Shown: positions 13,440-26,090, counted from the stretch's first letter. The stretch: DNA of 64,000 nucleotides from Miscanthus floridulus (GCF_019320115.1 NC_089586.1:1178001-1242000); one strand, 5' to 3'. The notes: generated by a model from the sequence alone, not told the origin. Numbers and translations are program-made.

Positions 13440-16400
13440 TTGCTATCCCCTTTCCTCGATGGAGCCATGGCCTCACTCCGACGTTCTCCACATGTGCATG
13501 GAGGGTCAGTTAAGAAAGGCCTTCTCCACACATGGACCGCGGTGATGGAGTGGATCATACCTGGTGGTGAGGACATGTCATCGCCACCCAATGGCTATGT
13601 TGTCTCCTTCATCCCCTTCCACGAGCGTGGGCTCATGACTCCTCCCCATCAATTCCTTCGAGGGCTACTGCACTACTATGGGATTGAGCTGCAGCATCTG
13701 AATCCCAACTGGATTCCACACATCTTGGCTTTTGTTATGCTGTGCGAGGGGTATTTGGGGATTGAGCCCCACTTCGAGCTATGGAAATACTTCTTCGCCG
13801 TCGAGCTATAGAAGAAGAAGGAGAAGAAGAGGCTAGACCTAGCGGTGCCAATGGGTTGCGTGAGCATCTGTCTTTGGGGTAGCCTATCATCGGAGTACAT
13901 GTCCATCCCTTTGTTGAAGTCCAATAAGGGGTGGCATAAGCTCTAGTTCTACCTAAGGAACGTCGCCGCTGCCCCCTACCAATCTTCATTGGCTGCCTGA
14001 TCAAGGAGGCCGCGGACATGTGGAGGTATGGGCCCATTGGGAGGGAGCAGAAGAGGCTCGGCGACCTCCTCAAAGCCATCGTGACTCTAAAGGGCCATGA
14101 CCTTCATGGGACCGGTGTCGTTGGAGCATACCACATCAAGAGGCTAGTGCAGCTGATGCCGCATGCTCTTCTGATGTGGAAGATGACACCGGATTCCGTG
14201 CCCAAAGGGACGGTGATGGTCATCGGTGAGGCCCTCAGCATCGGCGAAATGGCACAATGCCTCAAGGAGGCAATGGAGTGCCCGGTGGATCTGTCGGTGG
14301 ATCTTGCCCTAGTGTACCTAGTCCTAGGGCATCCCTTGATGTGGCCGGATGCAGGTTTGGTCAAACTAGTAAGTCTTCTTCGAGTTTCTTTCCTTGTCCG
14401 ACCCTCCTATGTTCTCAGATTCTAACCATCAGGATTTGTAGCCTGGCCTTGTCGCTCATGATTCTGACTCGCCATTGCCCGAGGACACGGCATGGAGGGT
14501 GGTGAACCATGCCTTGGCTAAGGCGGCAAAGGCGAGGAAGGAGCGGAAGAAGGCTAAGAAGGAGCGAGCAAAGCTCCAATGTGGAAGGCGTCAGCAAGGC
14601 TCGGAGGAGAGCGATAGTGATGAGGAGGGGGAAGAGGAGGAAGAGTCTGACCCCAACATCCCATGGGGTGTGCTTGCGCTCGAGGATGAGCAGGCCAACA
14701 TGGGGCAAGTCAACTCGACCCTGATTCCATAGCACGCCCCCGTGTAAACCAAAGAGGATGCGCCTTCGAGATCGACAGGGGAGGATGCACCCCTGAGGTT
14801 GGCAGAGCAAGTCCACCCTGCTCTGACCGACCCCATCGGGGTGACCCTGATTTCATAGCAAGCCCCAGTGCAAATTGAAGAGGATGCACCTCCAAGATTG
14901 GTGAGGGAGGACGCGCCCCCAAGGTCAGAGGAGCAAGTCCACCCCGCTCCAACCAACCCCACAGGGGGATCGAAGTGGCTAATTGCTGATGTGGTGGAGT
15001 CAGGGTCGAGCGATTAGCCCCCAAAACATTCTCGGATTATGGCGTCGAGGTGAGTTAAAGACTTCTTTGCCCTTTCATTGTGTTCTTGAATTTCATCGTG
15101 TGATGTTGGTGTCTTCCGTAGGACCGGCCCTCGCAACTGCCTGATGTTGGCACCACAGAAGATCCTAGCGCGTTGGCCAACCCCCTAGGAGCTGACTAGC
15201 ATGGTGCTGGGGGCACGCCATTATGGCACCGAGGTGGACATGGCACCACCTAAGGAGGCGGGGGAGGTTGAGAAACCGATTGTGTCGGAGGTGGCGCCCA
15301 TGGAATCGGCGCTCGCACCAGTCGACGTGCTCGAGGTGGGGGTGGATGGGAGGAGGTGTGACTGAGGCATCCCCTATAGACATGGCGACGGCTTGGACTT
15401 TGGAGCCTAGGCTTCCAGCCTCCTTTGCCATCGGAGGGTCCACTCCCAAGGGAGCGCCGGTGATGGAGGACTGGAGGAGGTACCGTTGGCTCCCATCAGG
15501 TCGACACCAATGGTTGCGATGGTAGATCCCTCAGTTGGGGTTGGGCCCTCCACATCCCTTGTCTAGACAGGCGATGATCCGCTTGCTTGGGGAAGGAACC
15601 GGCTCCATTGGGCTATGCGGTTGGACCCGAGCGACTCGGTGTTCACCCTCGATGACCCGATGGAGGTGAGGGACTGGACAACCGTGCGCTCGGGACTTGA
15701 GTTTGCAGTTCACTCTCTGATCGACGTGTTGGGGCCCTTGAAGGATGGCGTCGCCCTAGGCAGCCAAGTTTGTCGTGTCTTCACATTTTCTACATTTGAG
15801 CCCTATTTTAAATAATTCTAACCTGATTTTTTCGTAGTCCCTTGTGATGCACAGCCAGGAGAAGTCCCTATTCCTCCATCACGAGTGGGAGGTCTGGGGG
15901 CTTGCTGTCGAAGTACTATGGCTGCAGGAGGAAGTGGCGAGTCTCTAGACCAAGGAACAGGAAGCCCGTCAACATGCTAATGAGGCCGAGGACAAGCTCA
16001 AGGTTGTGGTCGCCAAGGCTAGGGAAGACGCCGTAGAGCTTGGATGACTCCGCCCGGCCCTCGACCTTGCTTGGCGCGCACTAAAAAATGAGCAGAAGTC
16101 AAAGAAAGAAGCCAAGAGCCTGGCCACCGCCTTGGCTAGGGATGTTGGCGTGCTCTAGAGGGAGAAGACGGTCCTCGAGGAGCAAGTGAATGGTGAGGCT
16201 TCGGTTACCTTTCTGCTTGACGTTCGAGGTCAATTTTTTTATGCTCTTTGGTGTTCGGTTTGGGTAGCCCTATAGAGGAAACTCTCCGAGGTGCGAGGTC
16301 AACTCCAGTCATAGAGCGATGACCTCGATGCCTTGTGTGTTGCCGTTGGGTTGGTCTTCGACGACCTCAGGGTCACCCCGACCATGGAGACGAGCTCACT

Positions 16401-16496
16401 CGTAGTCTAGGTTACCCAGATCCTAGATCGAGCACGCACGCTAGCAATAGAGGCCCTGCACACCGGCGTCCATCACGTGTTCGCCATCGCCCGCTT
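13440..16496 (+). pseudogene. Accessory ORF of a Tat-lineage gypsy element (PF04195-like)
   Basis: This decayed gene resembles the accessory ORF that Tat-lineage gypsy elements carry antisense to gag-pol, so its parent element would lie on the minus strand. From the ATG at 13468 the first domain (to about 14420) matches the so-called putative gypsy type transposon domain, PF04195: a hydrophobic, Trp/Phe-rich block with HERGLMTPPHQFLRGLLHYY. An acidic, Lys/Glu-rich linker follows (14480-14730), then degenerate repeats (14740-15000), then a coiled-coil segment at 15850-16200. In-frame TAG and TGA codons break it repeatedly, and introns are suggested at 14365-14435 and 16195-16275. It stops where an LTR fragment begins at 16497. 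Its function in living elements is unknown. Confidence 0.6.
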
Positions 16497-18117
16497 GAAA
16501 GGTCCTAATGGTAGAGGGGGTGAATAGCCTATTAAAAATTTCTACAACACTTAACAAACTGGTTAGACAATTATAAGGCGAAGCAAGTGTTGAGCTAGCC
16601 TACTAAAAATACAAGCCACCTACCACAATTCTAGTTTATATGATTTTTATCCACACAATAGCTATGATGCTACACTAAGTTATTGCATTCTCAAAAGCTA
16701 ACTAAATAGCCACACTAACCAAACTAACAACCTCTCACAACTAGCTACACTAAAGAGCTTGACAACTAGTTTGCGGTATTATAAAGAGAGTGAGCAAGAT
16801 GGTTATACCGCCATGTCGAGGAAGGAGCCAATCAATCACAAGAATGAATACCAATGAAGACCAATCACCTCAGAATCAAATGATAACACAATGATTTTTT
16901 ACCAAGGTTCACTTGCTTGCCGGCAAGCTAGTCCTCATTGTGGTGATTCACTCACTTGGAGGTTCATGCACTGATTGGCATCACACGCCAAACCCTCAAA
17001 AGGGTGCCACACAACCAACACAAGATGAGGATCACACAAGCCACAAGCAATTCACTAGAGTACCTTTTGGCTTTCGTTGGGGAAAGGTCAAGAACCCCTC
17101 ACAATCACCACGATCGAAGCTAGAGACAATCACCAACCTCCGCTCGATGATCCTCGCTGCTCCAAGCTGTCTAGGTGGCGGCAACCACCAAGAGTAACAA
17201 GTGAATCCCACAGCAAAACAAGAACACCATGTGCCTCTAGATACAAACACTCAAGCAATGCACTTGGATTCACTCCCATTCTCACAAAGATGTTGAATCT
17301 ATGAAGGAGATGAGTGGGAGGGCTTTGGCTAAGGTCACAAGGTTGCTATGTCAATGCAAATGGCCAAGAGAGTGAGCTTGAGCTGGCCATGGGGCTTAAA
17401 TAGAAGCCCCCATGAAATAGAGCCATTGGCTCCTTAGTCCAATGAAAAACGGGCTGACCAGACACGCTGGTCAGATCGATCGAACGCTGGACTCCAGCAT
17501 CCAGTCGTGTGATGCGTGCCACGTGTCCCCTGCATCAAACACTGATCACCTGATCTCAATGGCCATCAGTACATTTAAGTTGTGATCGGACGCGCTGCTT
17601 TGAAATGACCGAACGTAGGACCCCAGCGTCTGGTCGTTTCTAGTAAGGTACCAGTCACGATCGGACGCGTCTGGTCACCACCGACCAGACACACCTAGCG
17701 TCTGGTCACTCACTATCCCCTCTATGCGCCACCACGTCAGCGTACATCAGCATTAACCGGACGTAGGCCCTGAGCGTTCGGTCACTCTTTGTGTCAGCGT
17801 CTGGTCACAAGACCAAGATAGCGTGCTCACTACTGCTACTGACTAGATTAGGACCCTTGTGTTCGGTCACTGCGTGACCAGTGTCCGGTGCATCCTATGA
17901 AACCCTATCTTTTCTGTATAGGGAGCTGGTGTCACCGTCGGACCATTGGACTAGATCCTAAATGCATATGCAATGAGTTAGAGCATCTAGTGGCATTTCG
18001 ATAACCACATTTCGATATGAGTTTCACCCCTCTTAATAGTACGGCTATCGATCCTAAATGTGACACACTCACTAAGTGTCTTGATCAGCAAAACAAAATG
18101 GCTCCTACCATTTATAT
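16497..18117 (-). mobile_element. Truncated Maximus/SIRE-like LTR, minus strand
   Basis: Plus-strand TGAAAGGTCC...AGAGGGGGTGAATAG at 16497 is the reverse complement of the typical LTR end. The block resembles the LTR at 3990-6431 in reverse: the R-U5 part with short tandem motifs (16900-17290), then scattered CCGGAC-type repeats (17450-17900), then a stretch with ATAGCCGTACTATTAAGAGG in reverse. It runs out near 18117, short of a full 2.4 kb LTR, and abuts MITE remnants. It interrupts the accessory ORF to its left. Confidence 0.65.
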
Positions 18118-18390
18118 GTAATTAGCCTCTATCTATGTAATTAGTTTTATAATTAATCTATATTTAATGTTCTTTATTAGTATCTAAACATTCGATGTGA
18201 CATGAATTTTAGGAGCGACTAAAGAACCAAATACCCCCTAAATTTAGGAGATGTTTGGTTCTGTCTTCTAAACTTTAGTCACTATGCTTAAACACATAGT
18301 ATTAAATTTAGCCCACCATCCAGTAGGTCGCCGTGCGCATGCACGCCAAGAAGAGGCTCTGACACTGACATGCATCATCTAGTCACACCA
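18118..18390. mobile_element. MITE remnants
   Basis: Two partial copies of a very common grass MITE lie back to back. One contains ATCTAAACATTCGATGTGACA and ends GGAGCGACTAAAGAACCAAA. The next begins GATGTTTGGTTCTGTC. The same family occurs more completely near 31880-32195. No gene is present. Confidence 0.45.
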
Positions 18391-18399
18391 AATATTGAT

Positions 18400-19054
18400 G
18401 CGGAATTCTCTGTGTGTCATTAAAAAAAGATCGCAATGCTCTGTGTGTCCCTGGAAAAGTTCAACGGTCTTTAGTGTCACTGCTCTAACTTTTTCTGTGC
18501 CCTCTATGCCACTGTCGTCAGTTTTGGCTCTAACGCTGTCAAATTGCAGGTGTGAAAAGTCAAAAATACTCTTAAGTCTAAATATGTCATTATTTTTTTG
18601 AGCATCTTAACGACTTCAAATGAAAAAACTTAAAACTAAAAAGTTGTAGATCTCATCGAGATCTATAATTTTCACATAAAAATTATCTTTATTTAATTCC
18701 ACAAAAAAAGATTTGATTTTTCTAAGATATATTAATCATATCAAATCAGATTTTTATGGAATTAAATAAAGATAATTTTTATATAAAAATTATAGATCTC
18801 GACGAGATCTACAACTTTATAGTTTTGAGTTTTTTCATTTAAAGTCGTTAAGATGCTAAAAAATTAATGACATATTCAGACTTAAGGGTATTTTCAAATT
18901 TTCACACCTGCAGTTGACGGCGTTAGAGCCCAAACTGACAGTAGTGGCATGGAGGGCACAAAAAAGTTAGAGCAGTGACGCTGAAGACCGCTGAACTTTT
19001 TCAGGGACACACAGGGCATTGCAATCTTTTTTAATGACACACAGGGAATTGCCC
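18400..19054. mobile_element. 655-bp palindromic element with 9-bp target duplication
   Basis: The two halves are near-perfect reverse complements of about 320 bp each, meeting in an AT-rich centre near 18730. Ends read GCGGAATTCTCTGTGTGTC on the left and, in reverse complement, GGGCAATTCCCTGTGTGTC on the right. It is flanked by AATATTGAT (18391-18399) and AATATTAAT (19055-19063), a 9-bp duplication with one mismatch, the size made by Mutator-like transposases. It has no coding capacity, so it is a non-autonomous hairpin-forming element. Confidence 0.7.
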
Positions 19055-19065
19055 AATATTAATCC

Positions 19066-19377
19066 TATGGGGTGTACGACCCCGGATACCCACGGTAGAC
19101 CACATGGGCTGCGCCCCTAGGGGTGGCCCAACCCACAAGAAGAAGCCTTGCGAGGCACGACTCTGCTCGGCGCCTTCCGCAAGACATCGGGAAGATATCC
19201 TAAAGATACTACAAGATTTGTTAGGATATGTATGATCCCAAGATTCTTGTAATTAGTTATTACTTTTTGGTTATCTCTCAGACCTAACCGACTTGTAACC
19301 CTACCTCCCAGACTATATAAGGTAGGCAGGGACCCCTCGGGGGACTACCAACGATATTCTGTTGACAGTTGGCGTGC
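19066..19377 (+). mobile_element. 5' LTR of Tat-lineage gypsy element (deleted form)
   Basis: This aligns along its length with the 3' LTR at 31207-31677, starting TATGGGGTGTACGACC (canonical TGTGGGG in the 3' copy) and ending GATATTCTGTTGACA. The TATA box TATATAA is at 19314-19320. Compared with the 3' LTR it lacks about 170 bp between GCAGGGACCC and CCTCGGGGGAC. Just downstream (19378-19398) GTTGGCGTGCTAGGTAGGGG is the expected primer-binding region. Confidence 0.8.
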
Positions 19378-19639
19378 TAGGTAGGGGTGTGCATGATGTT
19401 TCCTTATCGAACAAGATGGTTTTTTCCGCAGGCTCTTCGTTCCTTCCGTAGCCCGGCCAGATCTTCACGGTCGGATCCATCTCGTGGGTCATCAACGCTG
19501 ACGGAGTCAGAGATCTCCTCAAACCAGGGTGGATTGGTTCTACGCCAGCCACCCCTGCACCTGCTACTACAGATCCAATCTTGGAGCCGATTCTGAGGTC
19601 TCCTTCGGCAACAACTCGTCGTTCGCTTCCTCGCTACCA

Positions 19640-21620
19640 GAGGAGGCCGATCAACAATGACGTTCTGATCGAATCCATCGATCGGGTTAGACTGAAGCTC
19701 GCCGATTGTCTCTCCATCGCTGAATTAGCACTGGACACTCTAGTTCAGCGCTGACCACCCTCTAATCCAGATCTATCGAAGGTTGCTCGGGAAACTACAG
19801 GGGCTATGGACCTACCCTTTGGATTCTCCAACACCGCCGCCGCTTACCAGCATGCCCTAAGGGGCAAACTCACCGACCAGGTTGCCATCTAGCTTCCCCC
19901 GGTCATCAACACGCTACACTTAGGCTGGAGCCCTGGGGCGCACCTCTAGACCATCCTGTAAGAAACTCCGGGTTCCGAGTCTCAGGGCACTACAGAGACC
20001 CTCGCTGAAACCTTCTCTGATCAATTTCTCCTTCCACCCTTCTAGGGTGGTGCGATCTTCAATGTCAGCATCGACAGCCCTCCTCGGAACGGTGAAACCG
20101 AGGAGGAGCGCGTTGCTCGGCAGAACCGGAACGTCAACCGCGTGCAGTGGTGAGAAAACGAGGCAGCCATCGCGAGGGCCGAGATTGCTCGGAATAATCG
20201 GCTCGATTCTTAAGGAAGACCGCTCCCGCTCCACCACGACCTCGATGAGGAATTTCTCCATGTCGATGGCCATGACGTCTTCAAGACTCCAAGCGCCAAT
20301 TTGGCAGTAGCCACCAACGAGCTCGCTCGTTTCCCTCAAACGCCCAAGCTCGCCAAGATCACCGCCATGCTTAAAGCGGCTCACTGTTAGGTCAATGAGA
20401 TCCACGAGGATAAGAGACCTTCGTGCTCTATGAGCACGATTCACCGATCAACTGCGCCGAGGTCCAATCGCTGCCCCAGTCAAAGTCATTTCGCCGACCA
20501 GTTGCTACCTCTCTAGGGGGGGACCCGAGGGGCATCGCGCCAAACACCATCACCAGCACGACTAGGAGGTCGAACAAGATGCTAGAGTACATCTTAGCAA
20601 CCTCCGAGATGCACGGCGGCGTATCGAGCAACATCGCTTTGGTCACCATGAAGACAAAGTGCATCGCTGCTAGGATTACAAAAAGGAGTATGGCAACCCA
20701 GACTCAGCCCTCGAGCCTATCCCCGACCACAACACCACGGACGATGGTGTCGACAACCCTAAGGGGCCTCCGACTTTCACAAGGGCACTCCGAATGCTTC
20801 GGTGGCCCCATGGTTTTAAGATCACCGGGGTCAAGCCCTACAAAGGAAGAATGAACCCAACTCAGTGGCTGTAGGCTTATGCCACTATCATTCGCGCTAC
20901 GAGAGGAGACACCAGCATCATGGCAAATTATCCCCCATCATGCTCACACCACCCGCCATGAGCTAGTTCACCAGCCTTGCACCGGACTCCATCGGCTCAT
21001 GGGAAGAGTTGAAGAAAGTCTTCACTGACAACTATATGGCCACGTGTACTCGACCCGGCATGAAGCATGATCTCAGCCGCATCAACCAGAAGCCATCCGA
21101 GCTCCTCCATAGCTACATCCGGTGTCTCTCCGAGATGAGGAACTCTATCCCCAACATCATGGAAGCTAAAGTCATCACCGCCTTTATCCGAGGACTCCAC
21201 CATCACGAGCTTCGCTCCAAATTCAACCGTAAGCCGCCGACCGGTATTGGTGAAATGATAACTACCGCCAACCAGTACGTTAATGCTAAGGAAGCCAAGG
21301 TGCGCTTCAATGAGGATGCAGGTGCTTAGCGACCGCCTCACCGCTATGACGATCGCCCCGATGACCGACGTCACAGCGACCGCCGCCCCGACGACCGTAG
21401 CTATCATAGCGATAGCGGATGTGATCGAACAGGAGGACACATGCCTAGCCAAAATCACCGCCGCCGGCTAGAACACATCTTCGCCGCTGTTAGTCAACCT
21501 CACGCCAAGCGTAACTATGATGAACAGTACCAAAAGATCCTCAACGGCCCGTGCCCTCTTCACAAGAACGCCAAACACAAGATGAAGGACTACATTGGTC
21601 TAGCCAGGGAGTTCTAGGAC
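19640..21620 (+). pseudogene. Gypsy gag
   Basis: This is the decayed gag of the 12.6-kb gypsy element. The best-preserved part (21009-21329) matches the retrotransposon gag domain (PF03732): residues SWEELKKVFTDNYM, then a conserved LLHSYIRCLSEMRNSIPN segment. An Arg/Asp-rich tail follows (RPPHRYDDRPDDRR, after a TAG) and then a C-x-H segment (GPCPLHKNAKHKMKDY, about 21550). At least a dozen in-frame stops occur, mostly TAG where Gln or Trp codons are expected, plus frame changes around 20450-20850. It cannot make a full protein. Confidence 0.75.
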
Positions 21621-21779
21621 AAGAGGCTTGATGACAACACGAACGATGGAGCCGAAGGTTGTCGACCACTTGGGAACAACAATAATGCCTTTTAGGACCA
21701 CGATAAGGTGGGTGCCACCATCTTTGGGGGCCTCGCCTCCACTGAGAGTAGAAGGGAACAGAAGCTCACCGCCCGATGA

Positions 21780-24465
21780 GTGCTCACCGTCTCTTCAGAA
21801 GAAACTATCACCGACCCTAGCTATCGCCCATGGTCTGAGGTCCCCATCACCTTTAGTAGGGCCGACCAGTGGGTAGACATACCCTACATAGGGCATTTCC
21901 CTCTCATCCTCGACACAACCATCCAGAAGGTGCTCTTTAGAAAAGTCCTTGTTGACGGTGATAGTGCTTTGAACCTACTCTTCGCTGGGGCCCTAAGGGA
22001 GTTGGGCCTCATGATATCAAATCTCACACCCTCGGACTCCTCCTTCTGGGGTGTGGTACCTGGAAGGGATCCAGACCACTTGGAGAGATCACCCTGCCAG
22101 TACAGTTCGGCATGGCAAGCAACTACCGCGTCGAGCATATCAACTTCTACATCGCCGATTTCGACACCGCCTACCACGCCATACTTGGCCAGCCAGCTCT
22201 GGCAAAATTCATGGCTGTACCACACTACACGTATCTGGTGTTGAAGATGCCTTCGCTTGTAGGAGTCCTGGCTCTATGGGCAAACCTCTCCATTACCTAC
22301 GCTGGTGAGACAGAGAGTCTCGCTCTCACCGAAGCCATCGACCTCTCTATCTAGATGGCTAGCTTAGTCATCAAAGCCAAGACAGCACCCGCCGATGACA
22401 TGAAGATTCTAGAGCTAGAGCTTCCCCGCGCCTCCGCCAAGTCCAAGGAAATCAAAGAGGTCAGCCTCAGCCTCGATGATGCCTTCAAGACCGTGAAGAT
22501 TAGGGCTCACCTTGACCCCAAATAGGAAAGCACACTCGTCTCCTTCCTACGTGCCAACACCGATGTGTTTGCTTAGAAACCTACAGACATGCTGGGGGTA
22601 CCACGGGAGAAGATCGAGCACTCCTTGAATGTCTCACCGACCGCCAAACCGATCAAGCAGAAACTCCGCCGATTCGCGCCAAACAAGAAGGAGGCTATTA
22701 GGGTAGAAATAAAACGGCTCTTAGCTGTCGGGTTTATAAAAGAAGTGTATCATCTAGATTGGTTAGCAAACCCTGTTCTCGTTCAAAAAAGAATAAAGAA
22801 TGGAGAATATGCATTGATTATACTAATCTTAACAAACACTGCCCTAAAGACCCCTTCGGCTTGCCTCGGATAGACGTGGTCATAGACTCTACCGCTGGCT
22901 GCGAACTACTATCCTTCCTTGACTATTACTCTGGCTATCATCAGATCTCCCTCAAGGAAGAAGACCAGATAAAGATGTCGTTCATTACACCTTTCGGTGC
23001 ATACTGCTACAAAACTATGTCCTTCGGACTCAAGAACGCCAGGGCTACCTATCAAAGGACCATTCAGATGTGCCTCGACCAACAGATCGGCCGCAACGTC
23101 GAAGCCTACATCGATGATGTGGTTGTCAAGACCAAGACGGCCGACAACCTTATCGCCGACCTCGAAGAAACCTTCGCCAACCTAAACAAGTACCGATGGA
23201 AGCTGAACCCTTCAAAGTGTATCTTTGGAGTTCCATCTAGTATACTGCTGGGCTACATCGTCAGCGCTTGAGGCATCGAGACTAATCCTAACAAGGTCTC
23301 CACCATCACCAATATGAAATGGCCAACATGTGTCAAGGATATACAGAAGCTTATAGGTTGCAAGGCTGCTTTAAGCCACTTCATATCACGCCTCGGTGAA
23401 AAAGGGCTACCTTTCTTCAAGCTCCTCAAGGCCTCCAAGCGCTTTACCTGGTCGGAGGAGGTAGACTCAGCTTTTGAGCAGCTCAAGTTGTTCTTAACAA
23501 AGCCACCGATCATGACAGCGCCAGGGCCAGATGAGACTCTGCTAATATACATCACCGCCACTTCTCGCGTCGTGAGCACAGCTATCGTCTAACGCGAGGA
23601 AGCTGGGCACGCTTACAAGGTGCAATGTCTGGTCTACTTTATTAGTGAAGTACTTAATGAGCCAAAAACTCGTTATCCTCAGGTACAAAAGTTGTTATAT
23701 GCAATTCTGATTACGTCGCGCAAGCTCTGACACTACTTCGAATACTACAAGATTGTCGTGGTCACTGAGTTCCCTTTGGGGGACATTCTTCACAACAAAG
23801 AGGCCAATGGCTGCATCATTAAATGGGCTATTGAGCTCAGTACCTATTCCATTGAATTCAAAAGCAGACCTACCATTAAGTCATAGGCGCTCACTGACTT
23901 CATCACTGAATGGACCGAGATCCAACAGCCCATCGCCGCTGCTTGCCCCGAACACTGGGTGATGTACTTTGACGGCGCCCTTAACATCAACGGTGCTGGT
24001 GCAGGCATTTTGTTCATTACGCCGACCAAGGATAAGCTACGATATGTTCTTTGGATACACTTCCCGGCCTCCAACAACGCCATGGAATACAAAGCTTGTC
24101 TCCATGGTCTTCGTATAGCTGTCGAGCTCGGCGTAAAATGCCTCATGGTGTACGGGGACTCCGCGCTGGTTATCAACTAGCTCAACAAGGACTGGTCCTG
24201 TTCTAGTGATAAGATGGATGCTTACTGCGCTAAAATCAGAAAGCTAGAAGGAAAATTCTATGGCATCGAGTATCACCACGTGGTACGTGACCAAAATCAA
24301 CTCATCGACCACTTATCCAAGTTGGGTTCTTCTCGCACCATGATCCCACTGAGAGTCTTCGTTCAGGATCTCCCAGCGCCATCCATCAAAGAAGATAAGG
24401 AAGTCAAAGAAGTTCCCCCCACCGAGCAGTTGGTACTTGCGGTACCTTCGCCGATCGCCGACTAG
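21780..24465 (+). pseudogene. Gypsy pol: protease, reverse transcriptase, dual RNase H
   Basis: The order is protease, RT, RNase H and a second RNase H. The protease carries KVLVDGDSALNLLF at about 21945, where DG(G/S)S is expected. RT begins near 22589; LDYYSGYHQI is at about 22918 and the catalytic YIDD (in AYIDDVVVK) at about 23107. The RT-linked RNase H runs from about 23290 to 23590. A second RNase H of archaeal type has VMYFDGALNINGAGAG at 23961 and EYKACLHGL at about 24087; a second RNase H is a mark of the Tat lineage. Frame changes lie near 22080 and in the A-run at about 22780. Stops include TAG at 22352, 22523, 22574, 23884 and 24178. It is non-functional. Confidence 0.85.
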
Positions 24466-25632
24466 AGGGAGCAATTCATCAAGTACCTCACCAGCACTGA
24501 GGTACCCGTAGACAAGACTAAAACTGAATGCCTAGTTCATCGAAGCAAGCTTTACATGCTGGTGGATGACAGCTTGATGAGGAAGAGTGCCAAGGAAGGG
24601 ATACTGCAGAAATGCATCACCCAAGAGGAGGGAGTGAAGCTACTTCTCGAAATTCACTTTGGTTCTTGCGGCAACCATGCGCCCTTGAGAACATTGGTTG
24701 GCAAGGCTTTTCAAGCTGGTTTTTATTAGCCCATAGCCATCACTGATGCAGAAGATCTCGTCTGATGTTGTGAAGGATGCCAATTCTTCGCTAAGCAAAT
24801 ACACATGCCGGGGCAAGAGCTGCAAACCATCCTAGCTTCCTGGCCCTTTGCATGATGAGGACTGGACATGATTGGGCCTTTCAAGCCAGCACTAGGTGGT
24901 TTCTGATACATGTATATTGCCATTGACAAGTTCTCCAAGTGGATTGAATATAAACCGCCCGTCTCGCCTACTGTAAAGAAGGCAGCTGAGCTCTTTGAAG
25001 ATATCATCCACAGATTTGGTCTACCAAATAGCATCATCACCGATCTCGAAACTACGTTTACTGGACATCACTTCTGGGACTTCTGCGAAGACCGTTGCAT
25101 CTCCGTCAAATATGTTTCTGTTACCCATCCAAGAGCCAACGGTCAGGTCGAACGGGCGAATGGTATGATCCTTGATGCCCTAAAAAAGCGACTATATCAA
25201 AAAGAAGAAAAGCACCCGAGCGGATGGCTTAAGGAGCTTACAGCTGTAGTCTAGGGACTGCGTACTCAAGCTAGTCGCAGCACTGGCGTAACTCCATACT
25301 TTCTGGTCTATGGCTTAGAAGCCATACTACCAGCGGACGTTACTTTTCGAGCACCTAGAGTGAAAAACTATGATGAAGAGCAGGCCAAGGCTGTTCGGTC
25401 TGAGGACATCGAGAGAGCCGAAGAAGAGTGCCTAATCACCTATGTTTGTACAACTAAATATCTAGAAGGCTTGCGGAGGTACTACAACCGAAACGTCAAA
25501 GGTCATCCATTTGCTGTTGGCGATCTCGTTCTCCGCAGGAAACAAAAGACTAAAGGTTTGCACAAGCTCTCTTCCCCTAGGAAGGGCCTTATGTCGTCAA
25601 AGAGGTTACTTGACCAGGTTCTTATCGCCTAA
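24466..25632 (+). pseudogene. Gypsy integrase
   Basis: This is the integrase of the same element, which would insert the DNA copy into chromosomes. The HHCC zinc-finger region is at 24655-24785 (HFGSCGNH, then CCEGCQF). The DDE core shows GLDMIGPF (24864), IITDLETTF (25032) and ANGQVERANG (25137), so all three catalytic acids are readable. A C-terminal segment with FAVGDLVLRR (25510) follows. Stops at 24727, 24763, 24855-24860, 24906 and 25252 (TAG/TGA, mostly at expected Trp or Arg codons) inactivate it. It is continuous in frame with the RT part upstream. Confidence 0.85.
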
Positions 25633-25859
25633 GTGACTTAGAAGGAGTCGATGTTTCCAACTCGTGGCACATCGAACACCTTATACGTTTCTATCCTTGA
25701 AACACTACAGATATGTACTTTACAATTTTATATTCAGATAAGTTTTTGGTCTCCATAACTTGTCACCATTTTGTATCCTTTGAGGTTTAACATCCTTTTG
25801 TGGTCACCAAACTATATGCTATTTCATGATGAACTCCAATACGTACTCGTAGTAACTAC

Positions 25860-26090
25860 GCCGACCATGTTTCTCCAAATCGCTGAACACGATTTCTCCA
25901 AATCGCCAAACGATTTCTCCAAATCACAAAACGATTCCGCCGAATAAGTCTCTCCAAAGCTAGCACCGAATGATTTTTCCAAATTTGCCGAACAAAACAC
26001 CGACAAATTTTCGCCCACAATCGCCGAATAAGTTTTCTCCAAGTCACCGAATATGTTTTCCACAAACCTCCAACGTATTTCGCCACATGT
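25860..26090 (+). repeat. Minisatellite-like TTCTCCAAATCGCCGAA repeats
   Basis: Downstream of integrase, units of about 20-30 bp built on TTTCTCCAAATCGCCGAA recur roughly nine times with substitutions and spacers. Tandem repeats between integrase and the 3' LTR are well known in Tat-lineage elements. Confidence 0.6.

Noticed and set aside
19920..20444. 174-residue minus-strand frame
   Set aside because: It is the complement of decayed gag; composition and position show it is a shadow.
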